DNA of 64,000 bases, from assembly GCA_016710365.1 (NCBI GenBank), contig JADJVW010000015.1:124001-188000 (forward strand). The letters run 5' to 3'. The DNA comes from Candidatus Caldilinea saccharophila (GTDB taxonomy: Bacteria; Chloroflexota; Anaerolineae; Caldilineales; Caldilineaceae). Position numbers and translations under genes: made by a program. The notes below the pieces were generated by a model. The model was not told where the DNA came from, searched no databases, and saw nothing but the letters and a program-made list of their open reading frames with translations. Positions 8,666 through 17,549 of the stretch are shown piece after piece (within the stretch, counting starts at the first letter, position 1; every line of letters starts with the position of its first letter).

Positions 8666-10433
8666 TTACTCCTGGGGCGGCAGCGCGCGCGCGGTCGCGA
8701 CACGGATGTCAGACAATTCACGGCGCAGTCGCTCCATCTCGCCGGCGACGCGATCCAACTTCTCGCGCTCCACGCGCACGAAGCGGGTGTACGGCGCAAT
8801 CGCTTCCCGCATCCGCTGCATGCCGTCAGTCAACTCGCGCTCGAACTGGCGGGTCAACGCCTCGTTCAACTGCTGGCGCAGCGCGTCGATGCCTTCGCGC
8901 AGCTCCTGTTTGAGCCGGTTGCGGCGGTAAGGCAACACATAGAAGCCCAACGCGGCCAGCGCGCCGGCGCCAAGCAGCCCGGTGACATCAAGCAGGGTGG
9001 TGTGCAGCACTGCGACCAGGATGGCGCCCAGCCCAAGCGCGCCCGCCTCGACCGCCGCAGTCTGGACGAGGGCGTTTTGCACCTGCTGCGCCAGTTTGAG
9101 CGATTCAGTTTCAGGGTCGTAGGAATCGACCACGCTGCGCCTCGCGCCCGACGCTGGCGATCAAATTCTGCCGGTTGAACTCGAAATCGCTGCCGACCTT
9201 GCCCACGATCTGGTCGGCATGTTGCTGCGAGCGTTGATTGAGATAGTCCATCACATCGCGCCACTGCCGATAGTCGCGCTCCACCAGCCAGTCGATCAGG
9301 TCGCTCACCTGCGCCTCGACCGCGCGTGAGGTGTCCGCCACCACGGTGCGTTCGAACTCGGCGCGCACCTTCTCGCCGTTGACGAGGTCGAAGACGCGGC
9401 CGATCCGCATTGTCTCGTCAAAGAAGCGGTCGCCGCGTTCGGCCATGCCATAGAGCACATTATCGACATGGCTGAGGTGATATTTGAAGTCACGGCGCAT
9501 ATCGATGTCGTAGGCGTCGAGTTGGGCTTCGATGGCGTCGATTGCCTCGAAATCATCCTTGAGCACCACGCTGCGATTTTCGATAAGGCGGCGATAGTGA
9601 TTGCTGAGATGGTCGGCCACGCCGACAGGATTCTCCAGCTTGAGGCGCAGCCGTTCGGCCGCGTCCAACGCGGTGAGGATGTAGCGCTCCAACGCGCCGA
9701 AACGGCTCTGCGCCCACAGGTCGCTGCGTTCAAGCGCTGCGTGCGCGTGGCCAGCCTGTTCCTTTGCTTTCAACGCCAACCGCGCACTGACCGGGAAAAT
9801 GCGCGGGGTGACGCCCAGCAACTGGGCGCCATTTTCCGCCACAAACTCAACGATGTGCTGGCGGTCGTTATCATCCTCGATCAAGTCGATCTTGTTGACG
9901 ACGATGATGATTTTCTTGCCCCATTCGCGGATGCGCTGCAACAGCAGGCGCTCGCTTTCGCTGAAGGGACGGTCGGCGCTGGTAACGAAGAGCACCAGGT
10001 CGCTGCGCGGCACAAAGTGCTCGGTGATCTCCTGGTGGCGCTGAATCACGGCGTTGGTGCCCGGCGTATCGACCAGGTTGATCTCACGCAGCCACTCCAC
10101 GGGCAGATGGATGACCAGCACATCGTCGCCGGTCATGTCTTCGCTTTTCTGGGCGCCGTAACGCAGCACCTGAATTTGGCTGGTCGTCGGCAAGACGCCT
10201 TCGACCAGGAGGCGTTCGCCGAGCATGGCATTGAGAAAGGCCGTCTTGCCCGCGTTGAATTCGCCGACGACCACCAACAGAAACAACTCGTCAAGTTGGT
10301 GGAGCGAACGCTTGAGCATCGCCAGGTCGTCGTCCGCCGCGCCGAGTCGCACGAGCAGCACGCGCAAATCTTCGAGCAGGCTGCGCTCGCGGCGGATCAA
10401 TTGGTCTTGTTCAGCAGTCAGGATGCGTTGCAA
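8666..10433 (-). CDS. Dynamin-family GTPase, frameshifted near residue 435
   Basis: Bacterial dynamin-like protein. The GTPase domain shows the P-loop GEFNAGKTAF at residues 57-66, the switch PTT near 82-84, DTPG at 122-125 and NKID at 180-183, followed by a long helical stalk. The frame ends prematurely at 9111. An overlapping frame from about 9133 continues with SYDPETESLKLAQQVQ, a hydrophobic hairpin (GALGLGAILVAVLH to GALAALGFYVLP) and a coiled C-terminal stalk. Together they give about 590 residues, normal for the family. The join lies at about 9130, where a two-base CG loss in a CGCG context would explain the shift. Such proteins remodel or tether membranes. A two-subunit arrangement is possible but less likely because the membrane paddle would be severed from its stalk. 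Confidence 0.8.
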
Positions 10434-10578
10434 CGTTCTTTTCCCACATTCAATTTCTAGAAACTTTATTTTCTACGTGACCATGATTGGAGGCATTCTG
10501 CCCTCACCGGATGCGTCACCCTCTCTCTACGAGAAAAATGGTGTTCGGGTTGCGCAGAGAGCACGCTCCCCATCGAGC

Positions 10579-10884
10579 TTAAGCTTCATCAGGCTGCGGC
10601 GCGTCATGACCACGCTGTTGCAACAGGGCCGCGGCGTACGCCTTGCGCCGCAGGAAAACGTCTGCCGCCGCCATGCGCGCCTCCAATTCTAAGCGTTCGC
10701 TGCCGCGCAAGGCATTGTCCGCCTGTTCCTCCAGCAGCCATTCCAGCCGCGTCACATCGCCTGCGCTGCGCTGGCTGCGAGCAATGCGCCAGAGCGCCTC
10801 GTCTTCGAGTGCATCAAGTGCTGCCAGGTCGGTCTGGAATGGCGCGGCCGCAAGCGGCTCTTCGGGCAGGCTAGAGGTGCACAT
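10579..10884 (-). CDS. Small conserved alpha-helical protein of unknown function
   Basis: A 101-residue acidic, helical protein. The segment LDALEDEALWRIARSQRS, a central LEWLLEEQ and LRRKAYAAALLQQRGH resemble a family of short proteins I recall from Chloroflexota and Cyanobacteria, often next to toxin-antitoxin genes. No toxin partner is seen here. It sits 145 bases from the dynamin-like gene start on the same strand, so it could be the distal or a separate transcript. Function is not assignable. Confidence 0.55.
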   Translation of the reverse strand: MCTSSLPEEPLAAAPFQTDLAALDALEDEALWRIARSQRSAGDVTRLEWLLEEQADNALRGSERLELEARMAAADVFLRRKAYAAALLQQRGHDAPQPDEA

Positions 10885-11285
10885 CGTACACCCCAGCCGA
10901 TAGGACCGATAGATAGGATAACGACGAGGTATTCATAGCACGATCAACTCACCCCTGTTTTTATGCATCCAATGTTCTGCCGCGACATGGGGTCGATTTC
11001 GCAGAAGGTTGGCGCCCCTGTTATGCACATTTTTCACCATTTTAGCATAGGTTGGCAGTGTAACCGTTGCTCAGGGGATGTGTTCCAGAATTTTGGCGGG
11101 AACGACCTCGGCGCTGGTCAAGGGGACTTGGTTAAGCAGGGCTGCGTCTGACCAGCGCCGAGGACGTAACAAAAAGTTGGGATGAAACAACCGGCGCGCC
11201 GATTTCATGCAGATTTCATGCGGCCTCTCTATGCTGTACTCATGCCGGCGATCAGATCGGCGCACAGAAATTGAGAGGAATCCTT
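10885..11285. promoter_or_regulatory. Intergenic region with a 15-bp stem and a tandem OmpR-like box
   Basis: A 401-base gap between divergent genes. It contains a 15-base perfect inverted repeat (11106-11120 and 11149-11163, arms CCTCGGCGCTGGTCA). Two adjacent 11-base direct repeats, GATTTCATGCA and GATTTCATGCG, lie at 11201-11222. An 11-base head-to-tail repeat is the spacing used by OmpR/PhoB-type regulators. A TATGCT hexamer at 11230-11235 could be the -10 box of the lipoprotein gene. Nothing else coding is seen. Confidence 0.5.
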
Positions 11286-11900
11286 ATGCGTAAAACAACA
11301 ATTTCCACCTTGGCGAGCACACTGTTGCTGGCCGGCGCACTCTCGGCCTGTGGTGGACAGGGCGCGGCGCCGCCAGCAGCAGCCGCCACCCAGCCACCGG
11401 GGACTCTGGTGACCGTCAGCAACGGCGAGGGCGGCGGTGAAGCAGGCGGCGTAGAAGCTGCCCTCGTCACCTACGCCGACGCAGCGCAAGGCTTTGCCAT
11501 CGGCCACCCCGGCCCGTGGACGCAGGACGCCACGGTCGCCAGCGGGGTGAAGTTTGTCGGCGGCGACGACAGCATGACCGTCGAGTTTGTGACGCCACCG
11601 GCCGGCGCCGATGCTATGACCTACGCGACCAATGATGTGACTGCGGTCAGCGCGGCCTTTCCCGGCTTCAAGCAACTGAGCCTGGACGCTTCCACGGAAG
11701 TCAAAGACGCCATCGTGCTGGGCTTTGAGGCCAGTGGCACGTCGGCCGTCACCGGCAAGGCGTTCACCGCACACAACGAGCGCTACTACATGCCGCTGGC
11801 CGATGGGCGCATCGCCATCCTGACCGTCGCCGGGCCGGCCAACCACTACGACCGTGAGGGCGTGCGCGACATTGCGCTGACCTTCCAGGCAACAAAGTAG
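11286..11900 (+). CDS. Putative lipoprotein
   Basis: A 204-residue exported lipoprotein. The start at 11286 (MRKTTISTLASTLLLAG) is chosen over an in-frame codon at 11271 because it yields a classical signal ending in the lipobox LSAC near residue 22. A glycine/alanine/proline-rich linker follows, then a compact domain starting near AALVTYADAAQGFAIGHPGP that resembles PsbP/LpqN-like lipoproteins in its pattern (a signal-anchored domain with FAIGHPGPW and VKFVGGDDSMTVEFV). I would not assign a ligand. It is directly upstream of the ABC exporter genes and probably their partner. It is preceded by a tandem 11-bp box that may be an OmpR-type operator. Confidence 0.72.
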   Translation: MRKTTISTLASTLLLAGALSACGGQGAAPPAAAATQPPGTLVTVSNGEGGGEAGGVEAALVTYADAAQGFAIGHPGPWTQDATVASGVKFVGGDDSMTVEFVTPPAGADAMTYATNDVTAVSAAFPGFKQLSLDASTEVKDAIVLGFEASGTSAVTGKAFTAHNERYYMPLADGRIAILTVAGPANHYDREGVRDIALTFQATK

Positions 11901-11946
11901 CGCACGCCGCCCTGTTTTCTCCATGCATCGAAGTGAGGACGTTCCA

Positions 11947-12703
11947 ATGGAAACTTTCCCAGCAACAATGCCGGCATCGCTCGCCCCGGCCACCGCGCAG
12001 GCTACGGTGGCGCTGGCCCCAGCCCGTGCTTCAGTTGCAGAACTTGTACAAGATTTACAAAGAGGGCGACATCGAGACCGTCGCCCTGCGCGAGGCGCGG
12101 CTGACCGTGCAGCCCGGCGAATTTGTGGCGATTACCGGCCGCTCCGGCGCCGGCAAGAGCACGCTGCTCAGTTTGATCGGCGGACTGGCCACACCCAACG
12201 CCGGGCGCGTCGTCATCGATGGGACCGACATTGCGCGGCTGAGCGAGGGCGAACGCGCCGCCTTCCGCCGTGAGCAGATCGGCATTGTCTATCAGGCCGA
12301 CAACCTGATCTCCTTTCTCACGGCGCAGGAGAATGTCATGGCGCCGCTGCAACTGGCGCGGCGCAAAGATGCCAGACGCCGCGCGCAGGAGCTACTTGCA
12401 GAGGTGGGGCTGGCGCAGCGTATGCAGCACCGCCCGGCCATGCTCTCCGGCGGCGAGCGCCAGCGGGTCGCCATTGCGGTTGCCCTGGCCAACGAACCGG
12501 CGCTACTCCTCGCCGACGAACTGACCGGCGAACTGGACTCGGCTACGGCGGACAAGGTGATGGCCCTGCTGGCAACGCTGAACGCCAGCCACAAGCTGAC
12601 GTTGGTGGTCGTGACGCACAACAAGCTGGTCGCCGCCCGTGCCCATCGCCAGGTGCTGATTGCCGACGGGCAACTCTTCGAACAGGCGGCAGCACATGGC
12701 TGA
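11947..12703 (+). CDS. MacB/LolD-type ABC transporter ATP-binding protein, frameshift near N-terminus
   Basis: ATPase of the MacB/LolD group. Walker A is GRSGAGKSTLL, the signature is LSGGERQRVAIAVAL, and Walker B is ALLLADELTGELDS, where the usual DEPTGNLD is replaced by DELTGELD. The ATG at 11947 has GTGAGGAC upstream and opens a plausible leader (METFPATMPASLAPATAQA). The domain proper (VLQLQNLYKIYKEGD) is one frame away, so a single-base indel near 12025 is inferred. Without it, translation would have to start at a GTG at 11933 and give an arginine-rich leader that looks out of frame. It overlaps the next ATPase gene by 8 bases. Confidence 0.78.
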
Positions 12704-13391
12704 GCCAATTCTGCAAACCATCGATCTCACCCGCCAATACCGGGTGGGGCGCGACATGATTACCGCGCTCGACCGCGTGGACATCACCTTGCGCCGCCAT
12801 GAGTTTGTCGCCATCATGGGGCCAAGCGGCTGTGGCAAATCTACCCTGCTCAACCTGATGGGCGGTCTGGACCAGCCCACGGCGGGTACGGTGCTGCTCG
12901 ACGGGCACAACCTGGCCGGCTATGGCGAAGAACAACTGGCCGCGCTGCGCCGCAGCAAGATGGGCTTCATCTTCCAGCGCCACGACCTTTTTCCCGTGCT
13001 CACAGTGCGCGAGAATGTGGAGTTCCCGCTCTTGCTGGGCGGCGCGCCAGTGGACGAACGGCGGGCGCGGGCGGAGCAACTGCTGCACACCGTCGGGCTC
13101 GCCGACAAGGCGGACTTTCTGCCCGAAGAACTCTCCGGCGGCCAACAGCAGCGGGTCGGCATCGCGCGGGCGCTGGCGAACGCGCCGGCGATCCTGCTGG
13201 CCGACGAGCCGACCGGCAACCTCGACAGCGCCACGGCCGCCGAGATTCTGGCCGTGCTGACCGAACTGGCGCACACGCATGGACTCACGCTGGTGATGGT
13301 GACGCACGACGCCGAAAGCGCGGCGCGCTGCGACCGCATCGTGCGGCTGAAGGACGGCCACCTCGTGGCCGGAAATGGACGTGAATCATGA
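12696..13391 (+). CDS. MacB/LolD-type ABC transporter ATP-binding protein
   Basis: Second ATPase of the exporter, 231 residues. Walker A is GPSGCGKSTLLNLMGG, the Q-loop is FIFQRHDLFPVLT, the signature is LSGGQQQRVGIARAL, Walker B is ILLADEPTGNLDS and the H-loop is MVTHD. The start at 12696 overlaps the preceding stop codon, and its own stop overlaps the permease start (ATGA), so the three genes are translationally coupled. With two ATPases and one double permease, the exporter may be a heterodimer of nucleotide-binding domains. The usual roles are lipoprotein trafficking, peptide or antibiotic efflux. Confidence 0.88.
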   Translation: MAEPILQTIDLTRQYRVGRDMITALDRVDITLRRHEFVAIMGPSGCGKSTLLNLMGGLDQPTAGTVLLDGHNLAGYGEEQLAALRRSKMGFIFQRHDLFPVLTVRENVEFPLLLGGAPVDERRARAEQLLHTVGLADKADFLPEELSGGQQQRVGIARALANAPAILLADEPTGNLDSATAAEILAVLTELAHTHGLTLVMVTHDAESAARCDRIVRLKDGHLVAGNGRES

Positions 13392-16168
13392 CATTCTCCT
13401 ACGCCTGGCGGCTGGTGATGCGCAACCCACAGCGCACCGCCACCTATCTCTTTGGTCTAGCCCTCGCTGTGGGGCTTTTTTCCGGCATCCTCTTCTTTGT
13501 CGATGTCATGGCGCGCGAGATGACGGCGACGGCGCTGGCGCCGATCAAGCTGGACATCATCGCCCATGCCACGGCGCCGACCGTCGATGCCGGCGCCGCC
13601 GCGCCCGTCATCGCACAGCAGCGCGGCATTGCCGCGGCCGAAGCGGTCACGGCGGCCGATTTTGCTTCCGCTGTCAAAGTGGGCGGCACGCACCCGTCGC
13701 CCGCGGGGCGCATGTTTGCGCTGCAACCCTCCTACTTTCAAACCTTCGATCTGTTGCAGATCAGCGACGGCCAGTTTGACCCGCAGGGCGTCATGGTCAG
13801 CGAAGCGATGGCGATTGCCCAGGGCATCCAGGTGGGCGACGCGCTGCAACTCACCTTCGCCGGCGTAGCGCAGCCGGTGACGCTGCCGGTGGCCGGGATC
13901 GTCAATCTGGACAACGCCGACGTCCTCTTCACCACAGCGACCGAGGCCGAAAACGCCCTCGTCGCCGACGTGGTCTTTGTCGATAGTGGCTGGTTCCAAC
14001 AGCAGCTTCAGGCGCCGCTGGCCGCGCAGGCCGCCAACCTGCAGGCGACGCCACCGCCCGGTTCCGCCGTTCTCGACCCGCAGGTGCATGTCAGGATCGA
14101 CCGCAGCCTGCTGCCCGCCGACCCGACGCTGGCCGCGCAACAGACGGCCTCGCTGCGTCGCTCGGTCGAGGCGCAATTCCCCGGCCAACTCAAGGCGATC
14201 GACAATCTCTCCAATGCGTTTAGCGCCGCCAAGAAGGACATCCTCTCGGCCAAGATTCTCTTCATCTTTCTGGGGCTGCCCGGCGTCGCGCTGGCCGCCT
14301 ATCTCGCCAAGTTTGCCGCCGAACTCTTCGCCGACACGCAGCGTCGCGAGCTGAGCCTGCTGCGCACGCGCGGGGCGACGCCGCTGCAAATCAGCCTGAT
14401 CATTGCCGTGGCCTCGATCCTGCTGGCAATCGGCGGCTCGGTGCTGGGGATCGGCTTCGGGCTGGTCACGTTGGTCGTCAGCGCCGGCGCGCAGGCGGCG
14501 AGCGCGCTCAATCCGCTGGCGCCAGGCTTTGACTGGGGCATGTTCGCCAACTCGGTGGGGATTGCGTTTCTCGCCGGTCTGGTGCTGACCTTTCTGGCTG
14601 CCTTCGTGCCGAGCTTTGGCGCCATGCGCCGCGAGATCACCCAGGAACGGCGCATCACCCGCCGCGTGGAAGCGCCGCCGCTGTGGAAGCGCGTCTATCT
14701 GGATGTCATCCTGCTCGTGGCCGCGGCGGCGGTGCTGGTGGTGGTGCAGGTCAACGGTGGCTTCAAACCGTCGGCCAACGAAGCGGCCTCGGTGCAGCTC
14801 TCCTTCTACATCTTCCTGGCGCCCTTCTTTGCCTGGGTGGGGCTGGTGCTGCTCACACTGCGGCTGGTCGAGCGCGGGCTGGGCGCGGCCGGCGCACAGC
14901 TTGCCGGTGGCTTCAAGGCGATCTTTGGCGAGATCGGCGAGGTGGCGGGCAAGTCAATCTCGCGGCGCGCCGCACGCGTGAGCGCGGCCACGGCCGTGAT
15001 CGCGCTCACGCTCTCCTTTGGCGCCAGTCTGGCGATCTTCCAGCAGACCTATCGCAGCGAGAAGCAACTCGATGCACAGTACATCGTCGGCGCCGATATC
15101 CGCTTGACGCCGGCCTTGAACACGCCGCAGACTGCGGAGTTTGCGACAAAGCTAACGGTTCCCGGCGTCACCGGGGCGACCGGGGTTGTACGTGACACGC
15201 AGGCGCTGGTCGGCTCTGAAAAAAACACCGTCTACGGCATTGACGCGCCCTCCTTCCGCCAGGTTGCCTATTTGCCCGACAGCTTCTTTGTCGACGGCGC
15301 CGCACAGCAGACCATCGACGCCATGACCAATCGCACCACCAATTACGCGCCGGGTTCGGCAAAAGAGGTGCTCGACGCGCTGGCCAGCACCCCCAATGGT
15401 GTGATCATCTCGGTGGAACAGGCGGAGAAGTACAACATTCTCGTGGGCGATCCCGTGCTGCTGCGGCTCTACAATCGGGTGACGAACCAGTACACCGATG
15501 TCAAGGCCACGGCGGTCGGCCTCTTTGTCTACTTCCCGACCTCGGCGCAGGATTCGGACTTTATCCTGAACCGTGACTTTATGACGCAGCGTTCGGGCAA
15601 TTCGTCGATGGGCTACTTCCTGCTCAAGACCGACGGCAAAGCGGCGACGCTTGCCGACGTGACGGCGACGCTGGCCGGCCAATTCAAGAATGTGATGCCG
15701 GTGCGCATCGAGAGCACCGCGACAGTGGTCAAGACCGAGTCCAGTTCGCTCACCTCGCTCAACCTCGGCGGCCTGGGCGCGATGGAGCGGCTCTACACGC
15801 TGCTCGTTACCTCGGTGGGGCTGGCGATCTTCCTGCTGGCGATGATCAACGAGCGTCAGCGGGAGTTCGGCGCCATGCGCGCGCTGGGCGCCAATCTGGG
15901 CCAACTGCGCCGCTTTCTCTTCGCCGAGGCGGCGACGATCGGTGGCCTCAGCCTTGTGATCGGCTTTGTCGTCGGCGTGGGGTTGGCCTACATGCTGGTG
16001 ATGTTGCTCGGCGTCATCTTCACGATCCCGGCGCAAAGCCTGGCCTGGCCGGTCGCCGAGTTGGCGCTGCTGGCCGTGTTAGTCGTGGCCGGGATGGCGG
16101 TCAGCGCCTATGTCAGCGCCCGGCATCTGGCGCGGATGCGCGTGGTCGAAGCGCTGCGCGAACTGTGA
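13388..16168 (+). CDS. FtsX/MacB-type ABC transporter permease
   Basis: A 926-residue permease with the duplicated FtsX layout. An N-terminal membrane helix (YLFGLALAVGLFSGILFFVD, residues 19-38) is followed by an extracytoplasmic domain. The first cluster of membrane helices falls near 290-420 (IFLGLPGVALAAYLAKFAAE) with another pair near 440-500. A second extracytoplasmic domain spans roughly 545-780. The last helices are at 800-920 and include the typical MINERQREFGAMRALGA coupling segment around 820. It forms one operon with the two ATPases. The substrate is unknown. The length of about 930 is usual for permeases with two FtsX domains in one chain. Confidence 0.87.
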   Translation: MTFSYAWRLVMRNPQRTATYLFGLALAVGLFSGILFFVDVMAREMTATALAPIKLDIIAHATAPTVDAGAAAPVIAQQRGIAAAEAVTAADFASAVKVGGTHPSPAGRMFALQPSYFQTFDLLQISDGQFDPQGVMVSEAMAIAQGIQVGDALQLTFAGVAQPVTLPVAGIVNLDNADVLFTTATEAENALVADVVFVDSGWFQQQLQAPLAAQAANLQATPPPGSAVLDPQVHVRIDRSLLPADPTLAAQQTASLRRSVEAQFPGQLKAIDNLSNAFSAAKKDILSAKILFIFLGLPGVALAAYLAKFAAELFADTQRRELSLLRTRGATPLQISLIIAVASILLAIGGSVLGIGFGLVTLVVSAGAQAASALNPLAPGFDWGMFANSVGIAFLAGLVLTFLAAFVPSFGAMRREITQERRITRRVEAPPLWKRVYLDVILLVAAAAVLVVVQVNGGFKPSANEAASVQLSFYIFLAPFFAWVGLVLLTLRLVERGLGAAGAQLAGGFKAIFGEIGEVAGKSISRRAARVSAATAVIALTLSFGASLAIFQQTYRSEKQLDAQYIVGADIRLTPALNTPQTAEFATKLTVPGVTGATGVVRDTQALVGSEKNTVYGIDAPSFRQVAYLPDSFFVDGAAQQTIDAMTNRTTNYAPGSAKEVLDALASTPNGVIISVEQAEKYNILVGDPVLLRLYNRVTNQYTDVKATAVGLFVYFPTSAQDSDFILNRDFMTQRSGNSSMGYFLLKTDGKAATLADVTATLAGQFKNVMPVRIESTATVVKTESSSLTSLNLGGLGAMERLYTLLVTSVGLAIFLLAMINERQREFGAMRALGANLGQLRRFLFAEAATIGGLSLVIGFVVGVGLAYMLVMLLGVIFTIPAQSLAWPVAELALLAVLVVAGMAVSAYVSARHLARMRVVEALREL

Positions 16169-16179
16169 GATTCAGTACT

Positions 16180-17480
16180 TCACGAAACTCACACAAAGAT
16201 TTTGTGTTGAAAGTCAACCCCCAACTGGTATGGAATGCAGATGTTGGGGGTCAAAGGGCTTGCGGGTTTTGAGAACGCCATAGGCGAGGTGGAGCAGTTT
16301 GCGCATGACGGCGCCGACGACGGCCATTTTGGGCTTGCCGCGCTCAGTGAGACGTGCATGCAGGTCGGCAATGATAGGATTGAAGCGATGGGCGGAAAGC
16401 GCAGGCATAAAGAACAGGGTGCGCAAGTGACGGTTGCCGACTTTGGAGAGGCGGGGCTTTTTGCGCACGGACGCCGGAGGTGCGCTCAGGGAACCAGGCC
16501 CATAGGCGGCGAGGTGGGAAGCCTGACGAAAGCGCGCCACATCCACCTCAGCCAGGAAGCGGCAGGCGGTGAGAGCCGATGCCTGGAATGGAGCAAAGCA
16601 GTTCAATCTGCTGGGCTTTGTCGGGTCCTGGGAGAGCAGTTCGTGCAACCCTTTTCGAGCAGTTCGATCTCCGGTTCAGGAAGTCAAGGGTCTTTTGGAT
16701 GGAGCGACGGAGCGGCGGGGAAGTCAGCCCAGCCGCCAGTTGGTTGCGCTTGCGTTGGCGGTCTTCCTTGAGCGTGGCGATATGGCGGCTGAGTTCCTGG
16801 CTTTCCCGCTCAATGCGCAAAGGCGGTTTCCAGGCCAGGGGCTGTTGGGTGAAGCGAAATCGGCAATCAGTTGAGCATCCAGCCGGTCATTCTTGTTGCG
16901 CCGCAACTTGCTGCGCCCATAGGCGTGAATCTGGGCGGTTGACCAGGCTCACCTGGTGGCCTTGCGTGCAGGTAATCAGCCAGCGCACGCCATAGCGACC
17001 GGTCGCTTCCAGACAGACGTGCAACGCTTCCACCTGGGGTGGCGAGCCACTTCACCACACGCTTGAACCCTGGCTGTCGTTGCTGAACCGCTGCGATAGC
17101 CTGATTGTCCGCGTCAGCGCTGTGTCAAACGGCCTTGCGACGCCGATCCCAAGAATATGCATCTCGTTTCCTTTCCCTTGTTCAACTGCTTCCGGGCCGG
17201 CTGCCTTCTGTCTGCGAACGCTCTGGTGATTCAGGCTCACCTTGCGGGGCCGCAACATTTTGTCCGTTCTCGAACAGAGGACCAGGAGCGGGAGCTAATC
17301 TTTGTGACGAGTTCTTGGACTGCTGTCACTAACGAACTTCACCACCCCTTGCCGGAAAATGACAGGCCTTTTATCTGTCACTTTTCCCTATCTGTCAACA
17401 TACCAGTCACAAAGAACACAAAGAGCCCCATCTTCAACTTTGTGTCTTTGCGTCTTTGTGTGAGGCAAAATCGTGAACTA
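16180..17480. mobile_element. Decayed IS110-type insertion sequence, approximate limits
   Basis: The gap between the ABC permease and the phytase-like gene holds a minus-strand IS110-type transposase relic and about 300 bases of non-coding DNA on its 5' side (17163-17480). IS110 elements lack terminal inverted repeats, so the ends are not sharp. CACAAAG-rich sequence occurs at both flanks: 16190-16210 and a CAAAGACACAAAG-type inverted repeat at about 17404-17463. That could be a host repeat into which the element inserted. In functional IS110 elements the non-coding end encodes a bridge RNA; I can only say that a segment of suitable size and position exists here. Confidence 0.6.
16214..17162 (-). 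pseudogene. IS110-family transposase, multiply frameshifted
   Basis: Pieces of one DEDD transposase are spread across all three minus-strand frames. They are MHILGIGVA at the start (17162), then WLAT and a CLEATGRYGVRWLITCTQGH segment, RRNKNDRLDAQLIADFA, RQRKRNQLAAGLTSPP, CSIPGIGS, and finally TACRFLAEVDVARFRQASHL and KVGNRHLRTLFFMPA to 16214. At least four or five frameshifts are needed to join them. The first catalytic Asp, normally GIDVAK, reads GIG here. The Tnp20-type IPGIG and the AAYGP-like segment identify the IS110/IS116/IS902 group. It is inactive as it stands; the lost Asp suggests real decay and not only sequencing error. Confidence 0.8.
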
Positions 17481-17499
17481 CTGAGATTGGCTTATACTT

Positions 17500-17526
17500 A
17501 AAGGGCAACCGCTCCGGTTGCCCTTT
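17500..17526 (+). promoter_or_regulatory. 12-bp perfect hairpin in the leader of the phytase-like gene
   Basis: Arms 17500-17511 (AAAGGGCAACCG) and 17515-17526 are exact complements around a CTC loop, ending 23 bases before the ATG at 17550. A TATACT hexamer at 17493-17498 lies just upstream. It could be a 5' leader stem, or a terminator for transcripts coming from the insertion sequence, but no T run follows. Confidence 0.4.
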
Positions 17527-17549
17527 GAGACAGATCATAGAGGAACGCT

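Noticed and set aside
9111..9133. Programmed frameshift in the dynamin-like gene
   Set aside because: No slippery heptamer or downstream stem was recognised, and many unrelated genes in the window show similar indels.
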